A stretch of DNA of 64,000 nucleotides, from the NCBI RefSeq assembly GCF_035573695.1, contig NZ_CP121694.1, forward strand, positions 1,278,501-1,342,500, in the 5' to 3' direction. Shown in pieces: positions 43,682 to 51,907 of this stretch. How positions within the stretch are numbered: the first letter of the stretch is position 1; every line of letters begins with the position of its first letter. The DNA is from Metallumcola ferriviriculae. GTDB taxonomy: Bacteria > Bacillota > JADQBR01. The position numbers and the translations under genes were made by a program. The notes under the pieces are model-generated. The model saw nothing but the letters and a program-made list of their open reading frames with translations, had not been told where the DNA came from and did no database searches.

Positions 43682-44218
43682 GTGGATATCCGGCAAAGAG
43701 CCCGTCAACTAGGGGCGTCTAAAGCTCTAATTATTACCAAAGAGCAGTTAGTTATAGAACAGGCGGTAAGAAATGCTTGTGTTGAAAACCAATGCGGTCA
43801 TTACGACAGTAACTTTATGTGCCCTCCCCATGTGGGAGAAATATCGGACTTTGAAGAAGTTCTTGATGAATACAGCCAAGGTCTATTAGTGCAGGTAAAA
43901 CGTGATATTAAATCTCTCGAGGACAAAGAGGCAATTTTATCATTGGCTGGACAATTACATCAGTTGGTGCTAGCTATAGAAAAAGAAGCAAAGCAGCAGG
44001 ACTATTCCCGCGCAAAGGCCTTAAGCGCAGGTCATTGTAAACTTTGCGAACCATGTCCGATTAATACGGGCGCCGACACGTGCATTAAACCCGACCTGGC
44101 TCGCCCTGCCATGGAAGCAGTGGGAATCAATGTAGTGGAAAGCTGCCGTCGCGCCGGGGCACCGCTTGAATTTTTGCAACATGAGGTTACCTGGGTTGGG
44201 CTGATCTTACTAAAATAA
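43682..44218 (+). CDS. DUF2284 Cys-rich metal-binding protein, copy 2
   Basis: The 178-residue protein is nearly identical to copy 1 at 36182 (differences at residues ~6, 27 and 56), with the same cysteine motifs and GTG start. Here it is followed by an intact SGNH hydrolase gene 102 bp downstream, which probably shows the ancestral order. Confidence 0.87.
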   Translation: MDIRQRARQLGASKALIITKEQLVIEQAVRNACVENQCGHYDSNFMCPPHVGEISDFEEVLDEYSQGLLVQVKRDIKSLEDKEAILSLAGQLHQLVLAIEKEAKQQDYSRAKALSAGHCKLCEPCPINTGADTCIKPDLARPAMEAVGINVVESCRRAGAPLEFLQHEVTWVGLILLK

Positions 44219-44320
44219 GCGGAAACCAGTTTTGATTTTATTAAAGGAAGTTTAATATGGTTCGCTAAATAGAAACTATTAGCTAATAAATAGAAACTAT
44301 TATTGGAAGAGGTAGAAAAT

Positions 44321-44896
44321 ATGCCCAACGTAATTTGTCTTGGTGATAGTCTCACTTATGGTTTTCCCTTTGGCCCTAAAGCTTCATGGGTAGAACTGGC
44401 CACAAAGACGACAGGCCTTGCTCTGGTGAATAGGGGTATAAACGGTGAAACCACTGGCGACATGCTGTCTAGATTTGTGAAGGATGTGGTTCAAAGAAAC
44501 CCAAGCGTTGTTGTCATTCTTGGAGGGACAAACGATGCATGGTCCGGTGTGCCCGTTTCTGAAACAAGGCAAAATATGGACGCTATGACCGAGTATGCGC
44601 TAACAGCTAACATTAGACCTGTGATTGCCTTGCCTCCGCCGATATACCGGCAACTAAGCGGCAGGGGGCTTGAAGTAGTGGCCCACCGGTTAGAAAATTA
44701 CCGTGAAGCTTTTCGGAACTTAGTTCGAGAGCAGAAGCTTGTTATGATAGATTTCTATACCCCATTAATGGATGCTGATACAGGTTGGGGGAAAGAGGAA
44801 TATTTCTATGACGATGCTCACCCCAGTCTTGCGGGATACCGTAAGATGGGAGAAACAGCTACGACATTTTTTAAGAAGCAATTACATCATCAATGA
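44321..44896 (+). CDS. SGNH/GDSL-family hydrolase
   Basis: The 191-residue enzyme has all four SGNH blocks: 'CLGDSLTYG' (Ser near residue 9), 'NRGINGETTGD' (Gly), 'VILGGTNDAW' (Asn) and 'YDDAHPSLAGY' (Asp/His) near the C-terminus. It resembles lysophospholipase/arylesterase TesA-like proteins but has no signal peptide, so it acts in the cytoplasm. The start at 44321 follows GGAAGAGGT. The substrate is unknown. A truncated copy lies at 36724-36980. Confidence 0.9.
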   Translation: MPNVICLGDSLTYGFPFGPKASWVELATKTTGLALVNRGINGETTGDMLSRFVKDVVQRNPSVVVILGGTNDAWSGVPVSETRQNMDAMTEYALTANIRPVIALPPPIYRQLSGRGLEVVAHRLENYREAFRNLVREQKLVMIDFYTPLMDADTGWGKEEYFYDDAHPSLAGYRKMGETATTFFKKQLHHQ

Positions 44897-45029
44897 TCAA
44901 AAAGTCATTTTCTTTGGTGCCCTGACACCACGTAATTGCGGTTATTGCTTGCTGGGTGTCTCGGAACGCCAGTTGAAATGTTATTATGGGCGGGAGCCGA
45001 AGGGTTGAAAAAGGTTATCTAGACCAAAC

Positions 45030-45074
45030 GACCAAACAGCATACCAAGCACAGATCCTGGTATGCTGTTTGGTC
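45030..45074. terminator. Long hairpin downstream of hicB, copy 3
   Basis: The 17-bp stem is identical to those at 29873 and 37114, followed by a T-rich stretch. It lies between convergent SGNH hydrolase and hicB genes. Confidence 0.75.
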
Positions 45075-45078
45075 CAAT

Positions 45079-45453
45079 TTATTTTTTTATATTGTCACCT
45101 AGCACGCGGGCCAATTGATAGTTGATATATTGATTGAGACTGACATTTTCCTCTTTCGCTTTTTGTACTAGCAGGCGGTGTAAAGACTTGGGAACCCTTA
45201 CGTTAAACTTCCCGGAAAACGCATTTTCGACGGTCGGCTCAGGTATTGTGATGTCGTCTTCCAGAGCGGAAGCTAACCAGCAACGTTTGGCATCTTCGAT
45301 CATCTCCAGGGCCTCTTTCACTGTTTCGCCCTGAGAGATACATCCGGGCAGTTCAGGTAGTTCAACAATATAACCGCCTTCTTCAGCGGGGTAAAGAACT
45401 ACCTTATAATTAAGGTTGGTATAATGCTGTAAATCCTTATTAGTCATCTTCAT
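45079..45453 (-). CDS. hicB: HicB-type antitoxin, copy 2
   Basis: The 124-residue protein has the same domains as copy 1 (HicB N-terminal fold plus C-terminal 'RVPKSLHRLLVQKAKEENVS' DNA-binding part), differing at 'DDITIPEP' against 'DGFTIPEP'. Its partner toxin gene is frameshifted, so it may persist as a solitary repressor or antitoxin acting on other HicA proteins. Confidence 0.88.
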   Translation of the reverse strand: MKMTNKDLQHYTNLNYKVVLYPAEEGGYIVELPELPGCISQGETVKEALEMIEDAKRCWLASALEDDITIPEPTVENAFSGKFNVRVPKSLHRLLVQKAKEENVSLNQYINYQLARVLGDNIKK

Positions 45454-45675
45454 TCTCTCCTTCGAGAAGGGCTAATGCTCTCTCAACATAAATAGTTTTT
45501 ACGTGGGGTTGACGGTAAGGAACCGTCAATCGTTTTTTTAAATGTAGTGACTTGAACCGATACCTGGTTGGCGCCTAGTGAAACCGCTTCTAATTAATAT
45601 TTTATCTAATTCCTGAAAACGTACTTGCTTTGGATTGTTTTTCACTTTTTGAAGCAGTTTTTCTAACTTGGTCAT
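45440..45675 (-). pseudogene. hicA: hicA toxin, frameshifted, copy 2
   Basis: Same structure as copy 1: ATG 45675, a frame broken at ATTTAAAAAAAC after 'GIGSSHYI', and the remaining HicA sequence ('LKKRLTVPYRQPHVKTIYVE') in another frame that overlaps the hicB start. Full-length HicA could be produced only by ribosomal frameshifting. Confidence 0.8.
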
Positions 45676-45828
45676 CGCGGCCACCTCTGAATTTATAGTA
45701 CCATATATAGTGGCAGAAAAACAAGTTCCGATGAAATTTAAAGGAAAAAGGAAGCACGAAGACGGTTCTTCTGCTTCCTCTCCCTTTACTTCCGAGAAAG
45801 GAATTCCGGCAACCTCGTAGAATGAGTA

Positions 45829-46689
45829 TTGTTAAATGTTGGAGACTGGAGACTTAAGAAAAGAGGATGCTTTGTGCTTTTTGAAACAGAGTTTAATTGC
45901 CACGATGAAGAGTGTGCGCCGCAATGTTGGGTGTTGTTTAACGGGGATAAAATTCTTACTTTAGAGAATAAGGGACAAGTTGTTTTATCAGATGTTGAGT
46001 TAGATAAGTTAAAACTAAAGCCTGTTCGGCAGCAGTGCCTTGGTCGATTGAATGGTCGGTCTTATTATGTCGGTGAACTTGCACCGGATGCAGCCGCACC
46101 GGAAGGTGTATTTTTTTGCGGCTTAAGGCGCTTATTGGGACAGGTCCCAGACGATTTATTTTCACTAGCGGGTAAAGCGTATCACCTTTTGCATTGGGAT
46201 CGTACCCACCAATACTGCGGCGGATGTGGAGCACGTACAGAAAATAAAATAGATGAAGTGGCTAAAATTTGCCCAACTTGTGGATTAATTAATTATCCTA
46301 GGATTTCTCCAGCTATTATCGTTGCTATTATCAAGGATAACCACCTACTGCTGGCCCAGGGGAGACAGTTTCGGGGTAAGTTTTATAGTGTTTTGGCCGG
46401 CTTTGTAGAGCCCGGAGAAACATTTGAAGAGTGTGTACAAAGGGAAGTAAGAGAGGAAGTAAACATAAAGGTTAAAAACATAAAATATTTTGGCAGCCAG
46501 CCCTGGCCATTCCCTGATTCCTTAATGGTAGGATTCACCGCAGAGTACCATAGCGGGGATATAAACATTGATAAAAGAGAAATCGTGGATGCTGGGTGGT
46601 TTACCGCAGAGCAGTTGCCGTTGATACCTGGCAGCGGTAGTATAGCCCGGCGTTTGATAGATTGGTTTGTAAAAGAATATAGGGAATAG
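45829..46689 (+). CDS. nudC: NAD(+)/NADH pyrophosphatase NudC
   Basis: The 286-residue protein has a zinc ribbon ('YCGGCG' and 'CPTCG', ~124-146), the Nudix box 'GFVEPGETFEECVQREVREE' followed by 'V' (~186-206), and the NudC-specific 'SQPWPFPDSL' downstream. It hydrolyses NAD(H) to NMN(H) and AMP and can remove NAD caps from RNA. The start is TTG 45829 or, with a better ribosome site (AGAGGA), GTG 45874. A truncated duplicate lies at 30622. It ends the most complete module copy. Confidence 0.93.
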   Translation: MLNVGDWRLKKRGCFVLFETEFNCHDEECAPQCWVLFNGDKILTLENKGQVVLSDVELDKLKLKPVRQQCLGRLNGRSYYVGELAPDAAAPEGVFFCGLRRLLGQVPDDLFSLAGKAYHLLHWDRTHQYCGGCGARTENKIDEVAKICPTCGLINYPRISPAIIVAIIKDNHLLLAQGRQFRGKFYSVLAGFVEPGETFEECVQREVREEVNIKVKNIKYFGSQPWPFPDSLMVGFTAEYHSGDINIDKREIVDAGWFTAEQLPLIPGSGSIARRLIDWFVKEYRE

Positions 46690-46866
46690 TTGTTATTTTT
46701 GTTCCCAAAAAACTTTTTATGTGAGAAATATCCAAAATATTTCACAACAAGCTGATTGTGGATTATAAGACGGATGAGGTGAACTTCAGTCATATTCTGC
46801 TCCTCCGAAACAACATATTTAAGCGCTGATGCTGGAGAGTGTATAATTCAATGAGGGTGAACTAAA

Positions 46867-47172
46867 ATGCTAGATGAACAGAGCGCCAAACAGAGAAAAT
46901 TTATTAAAGAAAGCATCGAAGCATTACAAGAAATTAAACGATATTACAGAGGCGTCCGGCAGCAAAAAGCAGCATTTGATGCCTTAGTAACCGATTTAAG
47001 AAAGGCCTATAGGACTTTTCCGGAATTATTTACTAAGATGGACATTATGGTACTGAAGCACGTGATCCAGCAAGTCGGGAGTTATACCGGCAAACTGGAA
47101 TATAGTGATGACAATTTAAATGAGTTAGATATTTTGCATTTACCTTTAGGAGCAATAGTATTTCATAGGTAA
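46867..47172 (+). CDS. Hypothetical small helical protein
   Basis: The 101-residue protein starts at 46867 behind GAGGGTGAAC. It is predicted helical and charged ('QRKFIKESIEALQEIKRYYR'), without Cys, membrane segment or known motif. A good terminator follows at 47244-47271, so it is probably a real monocistronic gene. Function is unknown. Confidence 0.55.
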   Translation: MLDEQSAKQRKFIKESIEALQEIKRYYRGVRQQKAAFDALVTDLRKAYRTFPELFTKMDIMVLKHVIQQVGSYTGKLEYSDDNLNELDILHLPLGAIVFHR

Positions 47173-47243
47173 ATAGCATGCCGTTGAAATCGAATTGGTC
47201 AAAAAAGTGAAAAATGGGGATTCCGATCAAATTAGCCACCAAA

Positions 47244-47280
47244 CACCACTCATTACCTAAATAGAGTGGTGCTTTCTTTT
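47244..47280 (+). terminator. Rho-independent terminator
   Basis: CACCACTC (47244-47251) pairs with GAGTGGTG (47264-47271) over 12 bases, followed by CTTTCTTTT. Confidence 0.75.
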
Positions 47281-47390
47281 GGCCGAAAAAGTAATAAATG
47301 TCTAAACTAGAAAGAGGGCAAAATCAATCTGCGTATATGTAAAATTATGAGTATGTTGCAGACTATTGAATTATTGAGAATTCGCATTGG

Positions 47391-48245
47391 CTATTGTTTA
47401 CACCCTAAAGCACAACAAATCTGCCAATACGTATCAAAATGTTTTCCCCTTATGCTACTACAAATTTTGGGAGAATGTTCATCAGGATGAATTGTTTTCC
47501 TTTTGGTCACACTTTTATTTACGGGGTCGCATGGTTTGGGTACTTTGTTTCCGCGGGCTGTATTTATTGCCGCTAGTTCTTCAAGGATTTCTTGCTTATA
47601 TAAAATATTAAATCCTACAGGCTCAAAGTATTCTGCGTATATTCTTACCTGGTGTTCTTTTGCCCAGTTTCCTTTACCTCTCGTATTGGGGTGCCCCCAT
47701 AGAATATTTTGTACAGGTATGTTTAAGGTGGGATCCTGCAACAATGAGCATATTTGGATGGGTAATACCCAGTTACTATTCATTATTTCTAGGTAGACTC
47801 TGTGTCGGCCTGATTGATCATAATTGCTCTTTCTTATAAAACCCGCCACGTCAGCAAAACCTTTCAAAAAATTTAGCTTTGCACTACCTGGAGCTTGAAA
47901 AAAGAGGCTTGGAATTCTAAATTTGGTGTAATCACTTGCATAGTTGAAGAAATGTGTTATATTTTGCCATGTATGGGTGTTCCCGCCAAAAGGAACTAAA
48001 ATATCAATTTGATTTTTAAATGCTAGTTTTTTTACGGGAATGCCTGTAAATTCAATTAGTTTGTTAACTATGGGGTCAAGCCCGATGATTAATTTATCTT
48101 CTTGGTCAAAAGTTTTTGTTACTCCCGTGGCCTTGATAGACTTATAAAGAAAATGGATTGTTAAATGTTTCTTAGAATAATCTAGTTTTCCCCGGCCGCA
48201 AGTTAAGCCTAGCAAATAGGCCAAGTCATCTAAAATGCATTGCAT
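47391..48245 (-). CDS. Putative restriction-associated protein with two LAGLIDADG-like motifs
   Basis: The 284-residue protein begins directly after the stop of a DNA methyltransferase gene (zero spacing), which suggests a restriction-modification partner. Two segments resemble LAGLIDADG helices: 'LAYLLGLTCGRGKL' at residues 8-21 and 'FLKGFADVAGFIR' near 128-140, but the usual catalytic acids before the final G are Arg and Ala. The C-terminus has Cys residues ('QICCALGCK'). It may be a restriction endonuclease on a homing-endonuclease scaffold or an inactive DNA-binding subunit. Function is inferred from context. Confidence 0.6.
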   Translation of the reverse strand: MQCILDDLAYLLGLTCGRGKLDYSKKHLTIHFLYKSIKATGVTKTFDQEDKLIIGLDPIVNKLIEFTGIPVKKLAFKNQIDILVPFGGNTHTWQNITHFFNYASDYTKFRIPSLFFQAPGSAKLNFLKGFADVAGFIRKSNYDQSGRHRVYLEIMNSNWVLPIQICSLLQDPTLNIPVQNILWGHPNTRGKGNWAKEHQVRIYAEYFEPVGFNILYKQEILEELAAINTARGNKVPKPCDPVNKSVTKRKTIHPDEHSPKICSSIRGKHFDTYWQICCALGCKQ

Positions 48246-49067
48246 TTATATTGCCACCCCAGGTTTTTTAAAAATGCAAATATACTCATGTACCTTATTA
48301 ACCCTAAAGACATAGGGGTATCCCAAGGGGCGTAAATTGTTATAATCTTTTCGTCTGTCCCAAATAATATAATCCTCTAAATGGAAGCCTTGTTTTTGCA
48401 TCAAGTTTGTAACGTCGATATGTAGCGGGTAGAATTCCTTCTTTTTTCTTATATCCATTACAATTATAATACAGTGTCTTCCGGCCTTAAGTACCATATA
48501 AAGGCCTTTAATAACCTCACCTATTTCACAAAGAAACTTTTGATAGTCTTTTATGTTGCCGAGATCGTTCTTATCATCTCCGTAATTTCTAATTTGTTTG
48601 TAGTCAGCGGACCTCTTTCTATTCAAAATGTCCCAATACGGAGGAGAAGTAAGGCAAAAATCTACAGAGTTAGCATGTAAGTAAGTGTTCATGTTTAAGC
48701 AGGACTCATTTATGACATAGTTTGTAAGATTATAATTCTTAAGTAGGTGGTTAGCTACTTTAAAATAATCATTATTTATCTCAAATCCAGCACCCAGCCT
48801 TTTAAGGCGGTTTGCAGCGATTAACGTGCTGCCAACCCCCATAAAAGGATCGAGAACTATTTCACCGGGTTTACTATAAATTCTAATTAACTTTTGTACC
48901 ATGCTAACTGGAAAAGAAGCAGGATGATTTAAAGATTTCTCTTCTTTTGACTTACAGTCATCCCATACACTAATTGAGTACTTTATCCAATCTTTACCGG
49001 ATATTTTTTCTTCGTCGCTGCTCATCCCATTCTCTTCAACATGCAAGTTGACCGCTTTAGTATCCAA
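48246..49067 (-). CDS. DNA methyltransferase (N4-cytosine/N6-adenine type), motif order I then IV
   Basis: The 273-residue protein has motif I 'VLDPFMGVGSTLIAANRL' at ~72-89 and catalytic motif IV 'TSPPYWD' near 139. SPPY is typical of N4-cytosine methyltransferases, and I before IV is the alpha/permuted order. The start is TTG 49067 behind AAGGGGGG. A LAGLIDADG-like protein gene follows immediately, forming a likely restriction-modification operon. Target sequence unknown. Confidence 0.88.
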   Translation of the reverse strand: MDTKAVNLHVEENGMSSDEEKISGKDWIKYSISVWDDCKSKEEKSLNHPASFPVSMVQKLIRIYSKPGEIVLDPFMGVGSTLIAANRLKRLGAGFEINNDYFKVANHLLKNYNLTNYVINESCLNMNTYLHANSVDFCLTSPPYWDILNRKRSADYKQIRNYGDDKNDLGNIKDYQKFLCEIGEVIKGLYMVLKAGRHCIIIVMDIRKKKEFYPLHIDVTNLMQKQGFHLEDYIIWDRRKDYNNLRPLGYPYVFRVNKVHEYICIFKKPGVAI

Positions 49068-49371
49068 AAAGATCCCCCCTTGTCCTGAGATAAACCTATG
49101 AAGGAGGGATTGTCCTAAATCACTGGTAAATTATAGTGAAATTTAAGAAGGTGCGATGATTCGTCATTAACCAAACGTCTTAACTCTTATTGAGCGGTGT
49201 GTTTCATGGTACATACCGCCTTTTGCATTTCCTGGGTTAATGTCCCATAAAATTCACTGGTAAACAATGACAGTATAATGTACCCATGAATTCAGACAAA
49301 ATTTTCGACAAACTAAGTGAACCTGATATAATAAACGGCAGGAAAACTGTCAGAAAGAAGGTTCATACAAA

Positions 49372-49707
49372 ATGGGAAGACGAAAATTTACAGCCGAATT
49401 CAAAACTAAAATCGTACTGGAGCTACTCAAAGAAGAAAAACAGATCGGCGAACTAGCAGCCGAACATGAGTTAAGCCCCAATCAACTGCGCAACTGGAAA
49501 AAAGATTTTTTAGAGAATGCACCACAGGTGTTCTCACAAAGCAAGCAAGAAAAAGAGCTTCGTGCCCAAGAAAAAGCTTTGGACGAAGAAAGAACCGAAT
49601 TAATGGCAAAAGTCGGTCAACTCACTATTGAGAATGACTGGCTCAAAAAAAAATCTAAAGAAGTTCTTGGGGTCGACTGGGAGAATAAGTCTGGTTTCAA
49701 AAAATAA
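49372..49707 (+). CDS. IS3-family transposase OrfA
   Basis: The 111-residue helix-turn-helix/leucine-zipper protein has 'MGRRKFTAEFKTKIVLELL' at the N-terminus, 'LSPNQLRNWKKDFL', then a coiled coil. It is the DNA-binding part of an IS3-type transposase. It overlaps orfB by 80 bp. Frame offset to orfB is +1 (equivalently -2), whereas IS3 elements usually use -1, so either an indel is present or orfB is initiated separately. Confidence 0.92.
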   Translation: MGRRKFTAEFKTKIVLELLKEEKQIGELAAEHELSPNQLRNWKKDFLENAPQVFSQSKQEKELRAQEKALDEERTELMAKVGQLTIENDWLKKKSKEVLGVDWENKSGFKK

Positions 49708-50515
49708 CAAACTGCCGGTTAATCGGCAATGCCAGTTACTTGAGATCAATAGAACCAGTTTTTATTACACACCTAAAGAACCTGACAGAGAGCGCGAAAA
49801 TATGATTAAAAACAGGCTTGATTACTGGCATACCAAGATGCCATATCTAGGGGTTAGGAAGCTTCGCAAAAAGCTACAGAATGAAGACCACATTAAGGTT
49901 GGCCGTAAGTTAATTAAACGCTATATGGACGAAATGGGAATATATGCGGTCTATCCTAAACCCAACCTGTCAAAGCGTAATAAGCAGCACAAAATCTATC
50001 CTTACCTGTTAAGAAACCTAGATATTAATCGGGCAAACCAGGTTTGGGCCATTGACATTACCTACATTAAGATGGGCAGAAGTCATATGTATCTAACAGC
50101 CGTCATCGACTGGTATAGTCGTTACATAGTAGGCTGGGAACTATCAGATACTTTGGACACCGCACCGGTGTTAGCAGCAGTTAAAGAAGCTATCAACAGA
50201 TACGGCACGCCGGAAATTATCAACAGCGATCAGGGGTCTCAGTTCACAAGCGCTGATTACACAGAATATTTAAAGAGCGTGAACATCAGACAAAGCATGG
50301 ACGGCAAGGCCCGTTGGATTGATAATGTTATCATAGAGCGATGGTTTAGAAGTCTAAAAACCGAACAAATCTACACACATGAATATCTAACACCTAGAGA
50401 CCTAAGGATCGGTATTAGAGAATATATCCAAGAATATAATATAGAACGGCCACATCAAACCCATGACTACCTAACTCCTCAAGAAGTCTATCTGGGGATA
50501 AGCAAGGCAGCTTAA
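49628..50515 (+). CDS. IS3-family transposase OrfB (DDE integrase)
   Basis: The rve integrase domain carries 'WAIDITYIKMGRSHMYLTAV' (first D), 'NSDQGSQFTSADY' (second D) and 'DNVIIERWFRSLKTEQIY' (E). The family N-terminus 'LPVNRQCQLLEINRTSFYY' begins near residue 29, so residues 1-28 are readthrough of the overlap. An A9 run at 49645-49653 and 'TTCAAAAAATAA' at the orfA end are possible slippage sites. Confidence 0.92.
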   Translation: MRMTGSKKNLKKFLGSTGRISLVSKNNKLPVNRQCQLLEINRTSFYYTPKEPDRERENMIKNRLDYWHTKMPYLGVRKLRKKLQNEDHIKVGRKLIKRYMDEMGIYAVYPKPNLSKRNKQHKIYPYLLRNLDINRANQVWAIDITYIKMGRSHMYLTAVIDWYSRYIVGWELSDTLDTAPVLAAVKEAINRYGTPEIINSDQGSQFTSADYTEYLKSVNIRQSMDGKARWIDNVIIERWFRSLKTEQIYTHEYLTPRDLRIGIREYIQEYNIERPHQTHDYLTPQEVYLGISKAA

Positions 50516-50859
50516 TAATAGCAAGACATATCGTATATCAAAGTCAAGTAGGCTGATGGATAGTGCCGCCATGTGGACAACCCTCCGCTACGCTCCAGGT
50601 TGACGCACAAGGCTTGGACAACAAAAACCGTGTTGTCCACACTCTCCACAGCCTCGGCGACTGGTCTAAAGTTTACGACGACGATAAAATCATTTCAAAA
50701 GAGGCAACTAATAGCATCGTTATTGCTGCTACTAAATGGGAATATCTGGTTCACTTAGAAAATTAAAATTTCTGTCTTGACAAGGGGGACACTTTACAGG
50801 ATTTGCAAATATTCTGTTGAATTATAAGGAATAGGTAACTTTAATAGGCGAGGTTTAAA
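50516..50859. other. IS right flank without a recognised gene
   Basis: It contains short inverted segments (TGTGGACAACC... and GTTGTCCACA near 50573-50645) and a 60-67-codon frame with no recognisable domain. It probably includes the right end of the IS3-type element; the exact boundary was not resolved. Confidence 0.35.
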
Positions 50860-50984
50860 ATGTGCGAAAATATTTTCACTGCCATTGAGCAGCACTTACA
50901 GACAGTTTCATATCGTAGACACCAACTAATTATTATATGCGGCCAGACTTGCAGCGATGTTCTGACTGGTTATGCATCCAGGAA
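50860..50984 (+). pseudogene. Truncated start of a possible BrxF-like P-loop gene
   Basis: ATG 50860 follows GCGAGGTTT. The frame reads 'MCENIFTAIEQHLQTVSYRR', then 'HQLIIICGQT', resembling the beginning of small P-loop proteins such as BrxF of BREX systems (helix, then beta strand leading to the P-loop). The expected GSGKT is not present, and the frame runs into element copy D at 50985. Assignment is tentative. Confidence 0.25.
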
Positions 50985-51217
50985 GAAGACGCGGGGACGT
51001 TTCTGTTGTCTTAGTTGATAACCTCTGTTATGAATAGGGTGATGGAAATGGGAAGGGAAGCAAGCAAAAGTTCAACTGGGATATATCATATTATGTTAAA
51101 TCAGGGATATGTACCATAATACAGGAACTAGTAACGGCAATTAGGAAGAGTAATAGGAGGAAAGACAATTATAGAGAAAGTAATTAGACAAGACAGATGA
51201 AACGTCCCTGCGTCTTC
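50985..51217. mobile_element. 233-bp non-autonomous element, copy D
   Basis: Full-length copy with the same ends; single-base differences from the other copies include CTTAG for CTTAC near the left end and GTAATTAG for GCAATTAG near the right end. It precedes the TIR/caspase operon by 176 bp. Confidence 0.88.
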
Positions 51218-51393
51218 CCTGTTAAGGTAAACCAAATGTTATTAGTAGGTAGTCAACAGCCTGCTGATTAACGAGATATTTTGGTATTCCTATTTAAATG
51301 GGGAAATTTGTAAAAAAACAGAAATTATAAAGGGGATTTATTAAGGATAAAGAAGTTTACAATAAATCATCTCTAGAGACGAGGAGGGTGGAT

Positions 51394-51846
51394 ATGAAGA
51401 TATTTATTTCACACAAAGATGTAGATTCTGATGTTGCTACCCAAATAAATAAGTATCTATCCAGTAGAGGTATTCAAACTTACTTAGATGTACTTGACAA
51501 TAGTGTAAGCGGAAGTGGGAAAAAGTTAACGCAACACTTAATGCGTCAACTAAATCAATGTACGCACTTGATGACGATTTTATCTAAGGATACTCGATAT
51601 TCATGGTGGGTTCCTTTCGAGATTGGAATGGCGTCGCAAAGACGATTTCCTATAGCTAATTACCTTGTTGAGGGGGTATCTCTTCCTAGCTTTTTAGAAT
51701 ATTGGCCACGATTGAAAAGATTGAGTGATTTAGATAAATATATTATTGCAATACATAAACCGGAAGTCGAACTTAATAAGTCTTTTGAGTATAAGGGACT
51801 AGAATATTCAGACCAATTCCACAAATATTTGAAGTCAATTTTATGA
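51394..51846 (+). CDS. TIR-domain protein (ThsB-like), first
   Basis: The 150-residue single TIR domain starts at 51394 behind GAGGAGGG. It opens 'KIFISHKDVDSDVATQINKY' and contains 'YSWWVPFEIGMASQRRFPIA', where the Glu of FEIG matches the catalytic Glu of NAD-consuming bacterial TIRs. In Thoeris-type defence, such proteins sense infection and make a cyclic ADP-ribose-type signal. It is the first gene of a TIR-TIR-caspase operon. Confidence 0.88.
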   Translation: MKIFISHKDVDSDVATQINKYLSSRGIQTYLDVLDNSVSGSGKKLTQHLMRQLNQCTHLMTILSKDTRYSWWVPFEIGMASQRRFPIANYLVEGVSLPSFLEYWPRLKRLSDLDKYIIAIHKPEVELNKSFEYKGLEYSDQFHKYLKSIL

Positions 51847-51907
51847 AAGATTTAGGGTGGATACTTGTAAGCAAGTAACGAATTTCGGGAAGAGAGGGGT
51901 CTTAATC

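Noticed and set aside
44260-44306. Direct repeat AATAGAAACTATT (two copies) upstream of the SGNH gene as an operator
   Set aside because: Only two short copies, A/T-rich, no further evidence.
50563-50766. 67-codon frame after the IS3-type element as a gene
   Set aside because: No ribosome site, no recognisable domain, two overlapping frames of similar length; likely IS flank.
29536-51217. Regularly recurring 233-bp repeats as a CRISPR-like or phage-satellite array
   Set aside because: Copies are kilobases apart, have inverted termini and a transposase remnant; a transposable element explains them.
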